From contig SMSO01000005.1 of the NCBI GenBank assembly GCA_004764695.1, positions 99,501-163,500 of the forward strand: a stretch of DNA of 64,000 nt, written 5' to 3'. The notes below the pieces were generated by a model that was not told the origin of the DNA, ran no database searches, and was given only the letters and a program-made list of their open reading frames with translations. The DNA comes from Schizochytrium sp. TIO01. Taxonomy: Eukaryota; Sar; Bigyra; Thraustochytrida; Thraustochytriidae. Made by a program: the position numbers and the translations under genes. Below, one piece after another: positions 1 to 9,036 of the stretch. Position 1 is the stretch's first letter, and each line of letters opens with the position of its first letter.

Positions 1-110
1 CCCGACTCTCCAAAGGAACTGTATCAGGCACGAACTTGGAGGACTTCCTCGACGACTACAATAAATTCTCCAAAGTCTACCTAGCCACCTTGAGAACCAT
101 CTGTCTGTAA
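1..110 (+). CDS. 3' end of an upstream gene (partial)
   Basis: The third forward frame is open from the window edge to a TAA at 108-110 and encodes about 35 residues ending in FSKVYLATLRTICL. The other two forward frames stop earlier, at 82-84 and 59-64. The peptide has ordinary amphipathic composition, which suits a C-terminal exon, but it is too short to assign a family and no start or splice site is visible. It lies 300 bases upstream of the next start codon on the same strand. It could be a chance open frame. Confidence 0.35.
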   Translation, partial: RLSKGTVSGTNLEDFLDDYNKFSKVYLATLRTICL

Positions 111-409
111 TTAGCAGGTCTTGCTGTGTTCTGCTTGTTCCCTTTGTTCTACGTGTTCCACCCTCTGTTTCTGGACGTCCTAATATGGTGAATAATGCCG
201 TGCAATGAAGGTTTCACTGTGAAGGGAATGTTCTACTGTATATAATCCGAATAGCTCACTATATTGGCCTCGAATAGTGTACTGTAGTTGTGCTTTTGTT
301 TTACTGTGTTGCAGAGGCCAAGAGAGGCCACGAGAGAGGCGTGGAGCAGCGGGCACTGCAGACTTCATCCACGCCGCCTTACCGCCGCGTCTCCGCTGCC
401 TTTGGCACC

Positions 410-1387
410 ATGCTCTCGGCCTCCCGGCTGCTCTTTACACCTCGGGTGCTCTCCCGAGGCTCCTCCGTGTGCTCCTCTGTCTCCTCGCCGAGCGTCTCGA
501 GGTTCGCCACGCCGCAATTGGCTTCATGGACCTCATCCTCCGCCTTCGCCTCGCTGGTCGCCGCGCCGGCACAGCAGCAGCAGCGCGGTATGGCGTACCT
601 CGCGCTTAACAACCTTCGCGACAACGATGGCGCCCGCAAGGAGGCTAAGCGTCTCGGTCGTGGTGCTGGATCAGGCTTGGGTAAGACAGCAGGTCGCGGT
701 ATCAAGGGTCAGAAGGCTCGCACGGGTAACAAGGGTGTCCGTGGCGGCTTTGAGGGTGGTCAGACCCCTCTCCACAGACGTATGCCGAAGTGGGGTTTTA
801 CCAACGCCCGCAACAAGAAGGACATCTCTGTGGTGAACTTGGGCTCTCTGCAAAAGTACATTGATTCTGGCCGTATCGACCCGTCAAAGGTGATTACGCT
901 CAAGCAATTGCAGGACTCGAACATCTGCGGCAAGATTAAGGATGGCGCCAAGCTCGTAGGTGATGGCAAGGAGACCTTTAAGACACCTATCTTCATCGAG
1001 GTTACTCGGGCTTCCAAGTCTGCCATTGAGGCCGTCGAGGCCGCTGGCGGTGTCGTGGTTACTGCTTGGTACAACAGGCTGAACCTCAAGGTTTTGCTGA
1101 AGCCTCACCAGTTCCACCCGAACAGAGTGCCCCGGCGCGCACGCCCTCCTGACCAAAAGGAGATGCAGTACTACTTGGACTACGAAAACCGCGGTTACCT
1201 CTCGCCGGAGATGCAGCTCAAGCTCAGGGATCTCAAGGTGAACCTTCTTCACATCCCGTACCCGTTCAAGTCGGTAGAGGAGTATGAGACGTACGTGGAC
1301 CACCTCGAGAACTCCAAAAAGATTCCCTCTGTGCCCAGGCCACCTGTGCTCGAGAGCCCCTTCGAGAACCCCGTGGCGGCCAAGTAA
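410..1387 (+). CDS. MRPL15: Mitochondrial large ribosomal subunit protein uL15m
   Basis: A 325-residue member of the uL15 family, a protein of the mitochondrial large ribosomal subunit. Residues 1 to about 60 form a Ser/Arg/Ala-rich, acid-poor presequence typical of mitochondrial import. The uL15 core starts at LALNNLRDNDGARKEAKR and shows the Gly/Lys/Arg-rich rRNA-binding stretch GRGAGSGLGKTAGRGIKG followed by GGQTPLHRRMPKWGF, both characteristic of the family. A C-terminal extension of about 110 residues follows the core, as is usual for mitochondrial uL15. I chose the ATG at 410 (context gcaccATGc). The frame stays open upstream to a GTG at 290, but that stretch includes a pyrimidine-rich tract ending in ttgcag near 315, perhaps a 5'-UTR intron acceptor. 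Codons are GC3-rich compared with most genes here, which suggests strong expression. Confidence 0.92.
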   Translation: MLSASRLLFTPRVLSRGSSVCSSVSSPSVSRFATPQLASWTSSSAFASLVAAPAQQQQRGMAYLALNNLRDNDGARKEAKRLGRGAGSGLGKTAGRGIKGQKARTGNKGVRGGFEGGQTPLHRRMPKWGFTNARNKKDISVVNLGSLQKYIDSGRIDPSKVITLKQLQDSNICGKIKDGAKLVGDGKETFKTPIFIEVTRASKSAIEAVEAAGGVVVTAWYNRLNLKVLLKPHQFHPNRVPRRARPPDQKEMQYYLDYENRGYLSPEMQLKLRDLKVNLLHIPYPFKSVEEYETYVDHLENSKKIPSVPRPPVLESPFENPVAAK

Positions 1388-3485
1388 GTAATATTGCAAG
1401 CAGAACCATTTCCACCTGCCCGTTTACTTCCTTCAGGGAAGGAGGACAGGACACCACAACCCATTTATCCGAAAAATAACTAAAAAAGATTATTACACAC
1501 ACATACACAATTGCAAAAAATAGATTGTTCACCGATCTTATATCCCATCTATGTATATATAGAACTGCAAATCTTGCCCAAGTTTCGTATTTATGCGCAA
1601 TCGCAACAATCAAACTCTTGCATTCTCCTTCGCCTCATACCTTTAGGAAGCACAAAATAGATTATGCTGGCTTACTTCTCACTGGTAGTTATATTCGCAG
1701 TAACAATAATCACATGCCATGAACTATTGAAAAACTACTATCAATTTGGTGGTTTAGGTCATCCTTGTGATTCCGCCATTGAGGCTGAATGAGCTCCTTA
1801 CGACTGGTTCTTCATTTCCTAATTTTTCTTGCGTAATATTTTATGTCAAGTAGGAATATGCGTTCTGAAGCAATATTCTTCTTACGTTCGTACATAAAAA
1901 TCCATCAGTGACCAATGATATACATTTTCTTTTCTTTGTAGTCCCGCATATGTATTCAGATTATCAAACTCCGAGTCAAAGAGATGAAACAACTAAACCC
2001 AGCGTCTGTAGCTTCCCAATTCACGTTTTGATGGGGCCCTCTTGCCCCTTTTAGTAAACATAATAATTTGTTCAATCATTTCTTTCATATAAAAGACATT
2101 GGACAAACCTTTCTCCTACTGTACACTAAGATAAAATATGACTATTCTGGTTGGTATCTTACTTATAAACTAAAGCTCAGCACAGTAAATGTTTTGTTTG
2201 CTGAAAACCCTGCAGGACCATTATTTACAGAAGATGCATTGCCTTTTATAAGAATAGCAGAATAAAATGGTTCAAAAATCTAAGGTCCAGTCAATTACTT
2301 GCCTTCCGTTCTCTTTTGTACTTCTTTAACTAGATGGCCACCGCCAACCGAAAAAGCAGTGCATATTTGAAGTCCATTTGGGGTAAGTGTGCAGACAGCA
2401 TGCTGTGTATGCTCTAATGTGGCAGCAATATGCACCGTTACTATGAGTGATGCTTCTGAGCGTCTTGTATCTGCATCCCAAGAGCCTTGTTCGGTTTCTT
2501 TCAAAGGTATATTTGCAATACTATATGCTATGACGTTTCTAGGAAACCTTGGCACTTAAGATCTATGTTGTTTTCATAATTCTTGCCATGTATTCAAGGT
2601 TTTATTTAGGATTCTCACCCCTACATCTATCGAACTGGAAGATTATAGCTTCATGCCAGTACGCACTCAAGGAAGTTGACTATTATTGTGATACAGTTAT
2701 TGTAGAAACCTAATTAAGATATGACGCGCTCTGAGACAATCAGAAACGCCATCCCATGTTTTTCTTTTGACAAAGCTCGCGAATCTCTCTGCGTAAATAA
2801 TTTGGAGAAGGAAGGTCAGAAATCTACAAAGAGCCTCTACATAGTGGAGCTCGGCAAATCCCTCTAGATGCCAGCCTTCTTTCTCTTCGCCATTTTACAG
2901 ATTTCTACTAGCCATCCTAATCGAACATGTAATGGAGAGCCGGAACTTCGTTAATATATTGAAATCACTATTTCACGAGCTCACCATCATATCCGGTCTA
3001 CAAACAAAAAAACCTAATCGTGCTCTGGTCAGCTGTTCATGTCACTTTTGTTGGATTACTCTTTCTACGATGTATTATCGTCAACGAAATATTTATTCAG
3101 GGCAAAATACGTTCAATTGATGCGTGAAGGAGGTACCCAGCCCATCGGAGTAATCAATCGTTGTTCTTTTGATTTAAATACTTTCGAGTTCTCCTTCCGC
3201 TAGTAATTTGTGATTTTAAAAAAGAGAAGTACCTTAGAAAAAGGAAAAATACAGAACTCAACCTTCGGGTAGGTCCTTAGAAACTCAACTAAACAAAAGA
3301 ACTATTTCAATTTGATTTATAATATTAATTTCAGTATGTCAAATTAAGATACAGTTAAAGCATTTCAACTGATGCGAGGTGCTTCATCTAGGCAGGAAAT
3401 GTATGCACCTCACAGAAACTAGATTGTTTCTAACTCAGCAGTTCTGAATAATAGTTTTAAAGTGAGTGGACTTTGGCCACCCATG
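1388..3485. other. Intergenic, AT-rich, no supported gene
   Basis: About 2.1 kb between uL15m and the convergent sulfatase gene, holding both 3' flanks. Short frames occur (up to 86 codons at 2295-2555 minus), but none shows a recognisable motif or coding-like composition. No RNA gene or long repeat is visible. Confidence 0.6.
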
Positions 3486-6400
3486 TTACTCCATCACGCT
3501 TGACACCTGTGTACCAAGCACAGTGATAGCTGAAGGCGGTTTAATCTTCCACCATGCTTTTTTAGTTGCCTTACAATTTTCATCCATGAAAAATCCCGAG
3601 GCAGTTAAGTCAGCTCGAGCTTGGGCCTTGACGTAGGACTTGGTGGGAAATTTTGAAGTATCATAAGCACTGGATGTGGTATAAGCCCTTAATCCAGCAT
3701 ACAACTCCTCAGCAATTTCTTGAATAGTTTGGTTGCCAGGCTGTGTCCACAGCAAGTTGGTCGATTCCAAAGGGTCTTCAGCAAGATTGTAAAGCTCTAC
3801 ACGATAAGCATTCATTTTCGCAGGTGGCTTTCGAACAGTCACCTTTTTAGGCTCCCAGAGAAGCTTATAAACTCCGTTTCGAACTGCGAAGCGAGGGGAA
3901 AAGCCCAGACAATCTCCCATAAAATTGTCACGGAACTCAAATATTAGAGGTTCAGTTTGAGCAACCACAATAGGATCACAAGTACGAAGTAAGCCACATG
4001 ACAAGTCACGCCCTTGGATACGGTTTGCATCTGGTAGAGAAGAAAACTCCTCTGCATAGCCTGCCAAGCTTGCCAGAGTGGGGAAGAGGTCTACCCCGGA
4101 AGCGACTTCGCCGAAAGTTGAGGCGGATGGAATATGATTAGCCCATCTCATAAACATGGGCATGCGCACTCCTGCCTCGTACAGTGACCGCTTTCCGCCT
4201 CGAAAAGGCGAAATGCTGCCTGCAAGGGTGAAGTACATTGCGCGTGTCTCGGGACCATTATCAGAAGTATGAATAATGAGAGTTTTATCATCCAAACTTA
4301 GATCGCCAAGCCGCTCAACAAGACGCCCAACAGCCTCCTCGTGGTCACGTAATAATGTTTGATAGATTTGCTGCGGGACGTATTCCTCAATAAAATCATA
4401 TGGCATGGTCCGGTTTCCGCGATTCGGCCATGGGTTGCTCGTATTACTAGGAAATCCATACTTTGCGGCTTGGTCGTAGGACTCTGCCAAAACCAATGGT
4501 GCATGCGGGTTCTGCAACCAGACTTGAACGAAAAACTTTCGTTCATCCATGGCACGGTCCTCAAGAAATGAAATCGTTCTGTTTACGAGTAAGTCTTGAG
4601 CATAAGATGTAAAGAAAGGATCATTGTTGTTCAAAACTGTGCTATGAGACTGAGAAGCTGTCTCAAAAAGGACTTCTCCTTTATCAAGCCGTGAGCTGCT
4701 TCCATAAAGCTGATACTCGTCCAAACCGTACAAAGGACCATCGGCATCCAATGAGGCGGGGGCGCTGTATCCAAGATGCCACTTGCCAAAATGCGCAGTA
4801 ACGAAGCCTTGGTCATGAAAAAAGCGAGGCATCAAGGTGAAATCATCCACGTCTTGGCCTTCACCAAGGTACGAGACAACTCCCGAGTTGCGGTTTGATT
4901 TGGAAGTTTTATCGAGTGCATTATGAACTCGAACATCAACATGAGAGGGGTAGCGCCCTGAAACAATTGCAGCACGACTTGGTGAGCATACACAGCCATT
5001 TGCGTAATATTGAGTAAAATGAACGCCTTCAGACATGAGCTTGTCAAAAGTTGGCGTACTAGGGCGATATGCAAATTGATCAATTCCTGCGCGGTTTGAG
5101 TTCAAGTTCCCCGAGACATCTCCATAGGCCATATCATCAGCCAGAATGAAAATAATTCCTCTAAGTTCCTCACGGAGCTCTGCTTGGGTCCAATTCTGAA
5201 CAGGTGATGACTCTGAGTTTGTCATGCTCGCCGCAGGACCGCCATAGCACCCGACATGAGGAACTGCGGTGGGCTCGCTGGGAAGGCTACTAATCCAGAA
5301 CTGGAGCTCGAGCATGAGCTGGTTCTTAATCTTTTCAAGCCGACTCTCATCTGCACTACTCTTAGGAACGCTGTTCCACAAGTTCGTCAATTCGAACTCG
5401 CCTCGTGACAAATCGTACAATTCATATCGCTCCTCCACACCAGCAGATTCAGACGCTGGCTCATGGAGTAGCTTGAATGTGCCTTTTAGAATACTGTATC
5501 GCGGAGATTCATGCATGCAGTGACCCGGAGTGCCGAATCTCCATTCCCAGACAAGGGACTGAGTACGAGAAAGCAAGCTGCAATGCGACGAAAGGCAAGA
5601 GGAGGCATCAACACCGGGCAACCCGCTTGGTACGTCAATCTCCGCCCATCCAGCTAGCGTAGGAAGCAAATCGATACCTGTGATGTCAGCGGTCATCGTC
5701 CCAGATCCCATATTGTGACGAAAAAGCCCTTTGAGACCACCATCATAAAGTGAGCGACGGACACCTCGCGCAGAGAGTCGAGGCCTGGAAAATGAATCTG
5801 CTTCTTCAGTCTCGCCTCCAGTCGAAGAATACATCAATGTCAAGGATGAACTGTCATTGACTAAAGTCAAAAGGTCTAATAACTTGTTCATTTCATGAAT
5901 TCTATTCGCCCTGTAAACCTGCTTGGGGCAAGTTTTGTAGCGTGGAATATAAGCGCCACCGCGCGTAAGATCAGGGCAAACTGACCAGCGCGTCTCCGCA
6001 GGACCCTCGACCCCATTGCTCCAGTTGTCTTCATTGACGTTGTCGATACCATGGCCAAAGGCAGCGTCGAGCCTAGGTAGCATCAAGACAACTAAATAAT
6101 CCTCCTCGTTGTTCACCTGCTCGCTGACAAATGCAATCGCGGCATCAATAACATTACTAAAATGGTCACTTATAAAGCGACTGTCTGTGCTCTCTGTGAT
6201 CGCATCGACCGCAAACGGCCATTGCCCAAAATGGCCAACCTTGAAGCCTGCATCACGAAAGGTTGTATAGAGCACAGGGTCAACCTCTGTGGCTTCATTT
6301 TCAGCTGCGTTATCTCGGTGTACACCTATAAGTGCCGGGAAATCCCCTGCAACGACAGCTGCTTCTGAGGGAGCAAGGTCAGGACTTGCAGAGCGATAGT

Positions 6401-6584
6401 TGCTTGCTGCACCCGGTAGGACATTGCCAATCTTCTTCACAAGGTTCGAGGGCAGCGCTTCGAGGTCACCTTGCGTGAATTCCTGCAGCTGCACGAGACA
6501 TGCACCTCTGCCCTCCACGCCGCTGTTCACTAGAGCCAAGCTCATCCACGCCAATACGGCGCGCCACATGTTGCCGTGGGCCAT
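3486..6584 (-). CDS. Secreted two-lobed sulfatase: N-terminal pseudo-sulfatase plus active-type C-terminal domain
   Basis: A 1032-residue protein with an N-terminal signal peptide (hydrophobic core about residues 7-21) and two sulfatase-like halves in tandem. The C-terminal half (from about residue 475) is a complete arylsulfatase B/I/J-like type I sulfatase. It has the metal-binding pair D483-D484 in FILADDMAYGD, the formylglycine motif C533-S-P-S-R537, K601 and H603 in HFGKWHLG, H694 in QNPHAP, D775-N776 in HTSDNGPET and K798 in RGGKRSLYEAG. The family removes sulfate esters from glycans after Cys-to-formylglycine conversion in the ER. The N-terminal half (about 60-440) aligns by its landmarks, but the catalytic residues are replaced: LAPSE at 70-74 for CSPSR, FGQWP at 119-123 for FGKWH, STGGET at 254-259 for SDNGPET and R276 for the lysine. 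It also lacks the start of the fold with the DD pair. The start ATG at 6584 (aagATGgcc) fits the signal peptide. Single exon; substrate unknown. Confidence 0.9.
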   Translation of the reverse strand: MAHGNMWRAVLAWMSLALVNSGVEGRGACLVQLQEFTQGDLEALPSNLVKKIGNVLPGAASNYRSASPDLAPSEAAVVAGDFPALIGVHRDNAAENEATEVDPVLYTTFRDAGFKVGHFGQWPFAVDAITESTDSRFISDHFSNVIDAAIAFVSEQVNNEEDYLVVLMLPRLDAAFGHGIDNVNEDNWSNGVEGPAETRWSVCPDLTRGGAYIPRYKTCPKQVYRANRIHEMNKLLDLLTLVNDSSSLTLMYSSTGGETEEADSFSRPRLSARGVRRSLYDGGLKGLFRHNMGSGTMTADITGIDLLPTLAGWAEIDVPSGLPGVDASSCLSSHCSLLSRTQSLVWEWRFGTPGHCMHESPRYSILKGTFKLLHEPASESAGVEERYELYDLSRGEFELTNLWNSVPKSSADESRLEKIKNQLMLELQFWISSLPSEPTAVPHVGCYGGPAASMTNSESSPVQNWTQAELREELRGIIFILADDMAYGDVSGNLNSNRAGIDQFAYRPSTPTFDKLMSEGVHFTQYYANGCVCSPSRAAIVSGRYPSHVDVRVHNALDKTSKSNRNSGVVSYLGEGQDVDDFTLMPRFFHDQGFVTAHFGKWHLGYSAPASLDADGPLYGLDEYQLYGSSSRLDKGEVLFETASQSHSTVLNNNDPFFTSYAQDLLVNRTISFLEDRAMDERKFFVQVWLQNPHAPLVLAESYDQAAKYGFPSNTSNPWPNRGNRTMPYDFIEEYVPQQIYQTLLRDHEEAVGRLVERLGDLSLDDKTLIIHTSDNGPETRAMYFTLAGSISPFRGGKRSLYEAGVRMPMFMRWANHIPSASTFGEVASGVDLFPTLASLAGYAEEFSSLPDANRIQGRDLSCGLLRTCDPIVVAQTEPLIFEFRDNFMGDCLGFSPRFAVRNGVYKLLWEPKKVTVRKPPAKMNAYRVELYNLAEDPLESTNLLWTQPGNQTIQEIAEELYAGLRAYTTSSAYDTSKFPTKSYVKAQARADLTASGFFMDENCKATKKAWWKIKPPSAITVLGTQVSSVME

Positions 6585-6875
6585 CTTCCACGCAGGTGCC
6601 TGCCTCTGCGGCAGCTGGCGATCAGAAACTTATTACGGTTCTGCCAGAAGCCGTGATCTGCCCAAGTCTCCAGCACACCGTTCTTTACGAGAACGACGAA
6701 TTCCTAACCTGTAGGTAGCCAGGCCCCAACTACCTGGCAGCTGCTGGTTGATGCACAAGTTCACTTGACGCGATGCTTCGCCACCACGGAACACCGACTG
6801 CCGCCTCAGTCTACCTACCTACTTACTTCTTTTCTTCCCGTCTGGCAGGAATTCCTCGTCCTCGCCATTCACCAC

Positions 6876-6879
6876 GCCG

Positions 6880-6929
<50 letters not shown>

Positions 6930-6930
6930 T
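6876..6930. repeat. (GTC)n trinucleotide microsatellite
   Basis: About 18 near-perfect GTC units with two early GTT variants. It lies in the 5' flank of the sulfatase gene and gives spurious poly-Val or poly-Arg frames. Confidence 0.95.
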
Positions 6931-7066
6931 TCAAAGGCGCTCTGGAGGCACACATTCGGGTTCTGAAGATTCTCCGCACTCAGTCAGTTCTGCCGTTGGA
7001 TCTCAAACTCTTAGGCAGCGGTTCTTGATCGCCAGAGCCAACGAATGAACGAAATGAGGGTATCTC

Positions 7067-7128
7067 TCATTCATTCATTCAATCATTCGTTCATTCATGC
7101 ATTCATGCATTCATTCACGCATTCATTT
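7067..7128. repeat. Imperfect (ATTC)n microsatellite
   Basis: About 15 tetranucleotide units of the type ATTC with ATGC and ACGC variants. Confidence 0.9.
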
Positions 7129-7232
7129 GCCACTCAAGCTGGGCCCGTGACTGAGGTCGGTCTCAAAGACATCCATCAGCGCGCGCCATGAACTCGACGA
7201 CGATGGCTTCAAAGTCGCGCGTGAGATCGATA

Positions 7233-7299
7233 GAGTGAGTGAGTGAATAAATGAGTGAATAAACGAGTGAATAAATGAGTAAATGAATGAGTGAATGAG
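7233..7299. repeat. Imperfect (GAGT/GAAT)n microsatellite
   Basis: A run of 4-base units GAGT, GAAT and AAAT, close to the reverse complement of the array at 7067-7128. Together the two arrays form an imperfect inverted pair about 100 bases apart. Confidence 0.85.
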
Positions 7300-7472
7300 A
7301 TGTCGATGGAAAGGAATTCCGCACATTACAATGGGAATTTCAGGAAGGAAAAAAGAGGGAAAAAATACGGAAGGCCCACCCCGCGCGTCCACATGGGCTC
7401 ACCGTCGCACGAACACCGCGTGCTTCGTTTTAGCACACACCCTTTTTCTTTTCTTTTCTTTTATTTTCAGGC

Positions 7473-7512
<40 letters not shown>
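7473..7512. repeat. (GCAA)10 microsatellite
   Basis: Ten perfect GCAA units directly after a CT-rich tract and a CAG. Shorter copies of the same unit recur near 14200. Confidence 0.95.
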
Positions 7513-7582
7513 TGTATTTGGAGAATCAAACCTCGAGCACCGGCGGCGAGGAGCGCGAAGCTCGCCAGTGCAGAACTGCGGT

Positions 7583-7900
7583 TCATTGCCTGCAGGCTGG
7601 ACAGATTGACCGGAAGATGGCCGAGGTCTTGGCAGCAGCAGCCTTGGGCAGTCGCAGCACAGACGGGCCGTTGCCCATGCAGAGTGGTGTAGCTGGCTGT
7701 CCCAACTGCGCGACCTTCAGGTCTGCGGTCTGGCCAACCAAGGAAGGTTAAGCACCCTCTGCGGACATCTTGAGCAGCACTGCGAAAGCCTTTGCTTCAG
7801 CAAGTGCCGCGGCGAGATTTGAGAGCGCCACCTGGCCTCGCTCAGCTCCAAGATGCAGCGGACCTTGAGATCGAACGAAGCCAGTCACTCTCGTGCATAC
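7583..7900 (-). pseudogene. Interrupted coding-like frame (possible gene remnant or exon)
   Basis: On the minus strand one frame runs from about 7900 to a TGA at 7583-7585, broken only by a TAA at 7749-7751. Before the TAA it reads SNLAAALAEAKAFAVLLKMS, and after it VGQTADLKVAQLGQPATPL. Both parts have Ala/Leu/Lys-rich, protein-like composition and higher GC than the flanks. The TAA sits inside a GT...AG stretch (about 26 nt, ending ggttggccag) whose removal would not keep frame. It may be a decayed gene, an exon pair with a mis-seen splice site, or chance. I do not recognise a family. Confidence 0.25.
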
Positions 7901-9036
7901 ATATGAGCAGCTTCAGCAGCAGCCGAAAGTTCTCGCAAGGGCGTCCAATCGAACGATCCGCTCGCTTCAACTCGACTTCCGGAGTGCCAATGTGCTGATA
8001 TGGAGGCGGACCACGCGGCTTATTGGCCAACACACAGAAGAAAGACTGGTATTCATTTACCATGGCTTAGCCTATTGGCCAAATAAGTAAGTTCTCAATG
8101 TAGGTAGTACCTAGCTAGGTGCCAGTAGTCCGAACGATGAAAACCATCCAAATGATCCAGGCGTTCTTCATGTTCTGATGGCGAAGTGGACGTTCCACAT
8201 GTTCTGTTTTGGTTGATGTTCCCAATGTTCGTGTACAATGTTCCCAGAGTTCGAGCCTTGCTTTGTCAATTGGGTTTTACTTGAATCGAAATGTACACAT
8301 GATTACTTACCTGATTGTGAGAGCTTCTTCAGGTTGCGGCCTGACGAGGAAGAGCAGACATCATGGGCGAGGTCGACGTTATCTTTTGGGAGGGCAGCAC
8401 ATGCTGGTTGCTATCAAGGCGCTTGTACCTCATAATTAGGGGCAGGTGCATTTAGGTTTTCGACTGATTGCGAAGGGAATAGCTGTGGCCTCTTTTGTGT
8501 GCGAACGTATGAGCAGTACTTACGAGGTACCTACTTTCACTTTCGCGAGAGACCTTGGGTTGCGATGGCTTGCGTATCTTGGGTAAACTGTATGGAGACA
8601 TACTTCACAAAGCCATGGGCTCTGGCATGCCGAGTGAGGGCCTGCACGGAGTAGATACATACCTGTCATTGTTGCGAAGGTTTTCTGTTGTGAACCTATG
8701 TAGTGTCCAAGTTTACAGCTCGTACCAACATAGAAGTGTCTACGGCTTAATCCTAAGACATCGACTTTGAACGAAAGCGAATAGAAAAAGAGATGAAGCA
8801 GAAGGATGCTGTTTGCTGCCCATGGTTCCTGCGTCTTAAAGAGTGCGGAACCAGCCAGCAAACAAGCAACGCGAGTCACTCTCGCCTCCAACGTGTGGCT
8901 CCATCAAGCTTTACTTTACAGGGTCTCCCGCGAGGTTTTCCTGGCACAACACCAAGGCTCTCCGCCTGCTCAGGCGTTCAAGAAATACCTGTGCCGAGGA
9001 TTAATCCTTAAACTTGACTGACCCTAGTCAACGGAG

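Larger units (their letters stand above)
6585..9036. other. Intergenic spacer between divergent sulfatase and FATP genes, microsatellite-rich
   Basis: About 2.45 kb that must contain the promoters of both divergent genes. It carries four tandem repeats within 700 bases (listed separately) and one interrupted coding-like frame at 7583-7900 (minus). From 8000 to 9036 I see only short frames without motifs. Confidence 0.6.
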
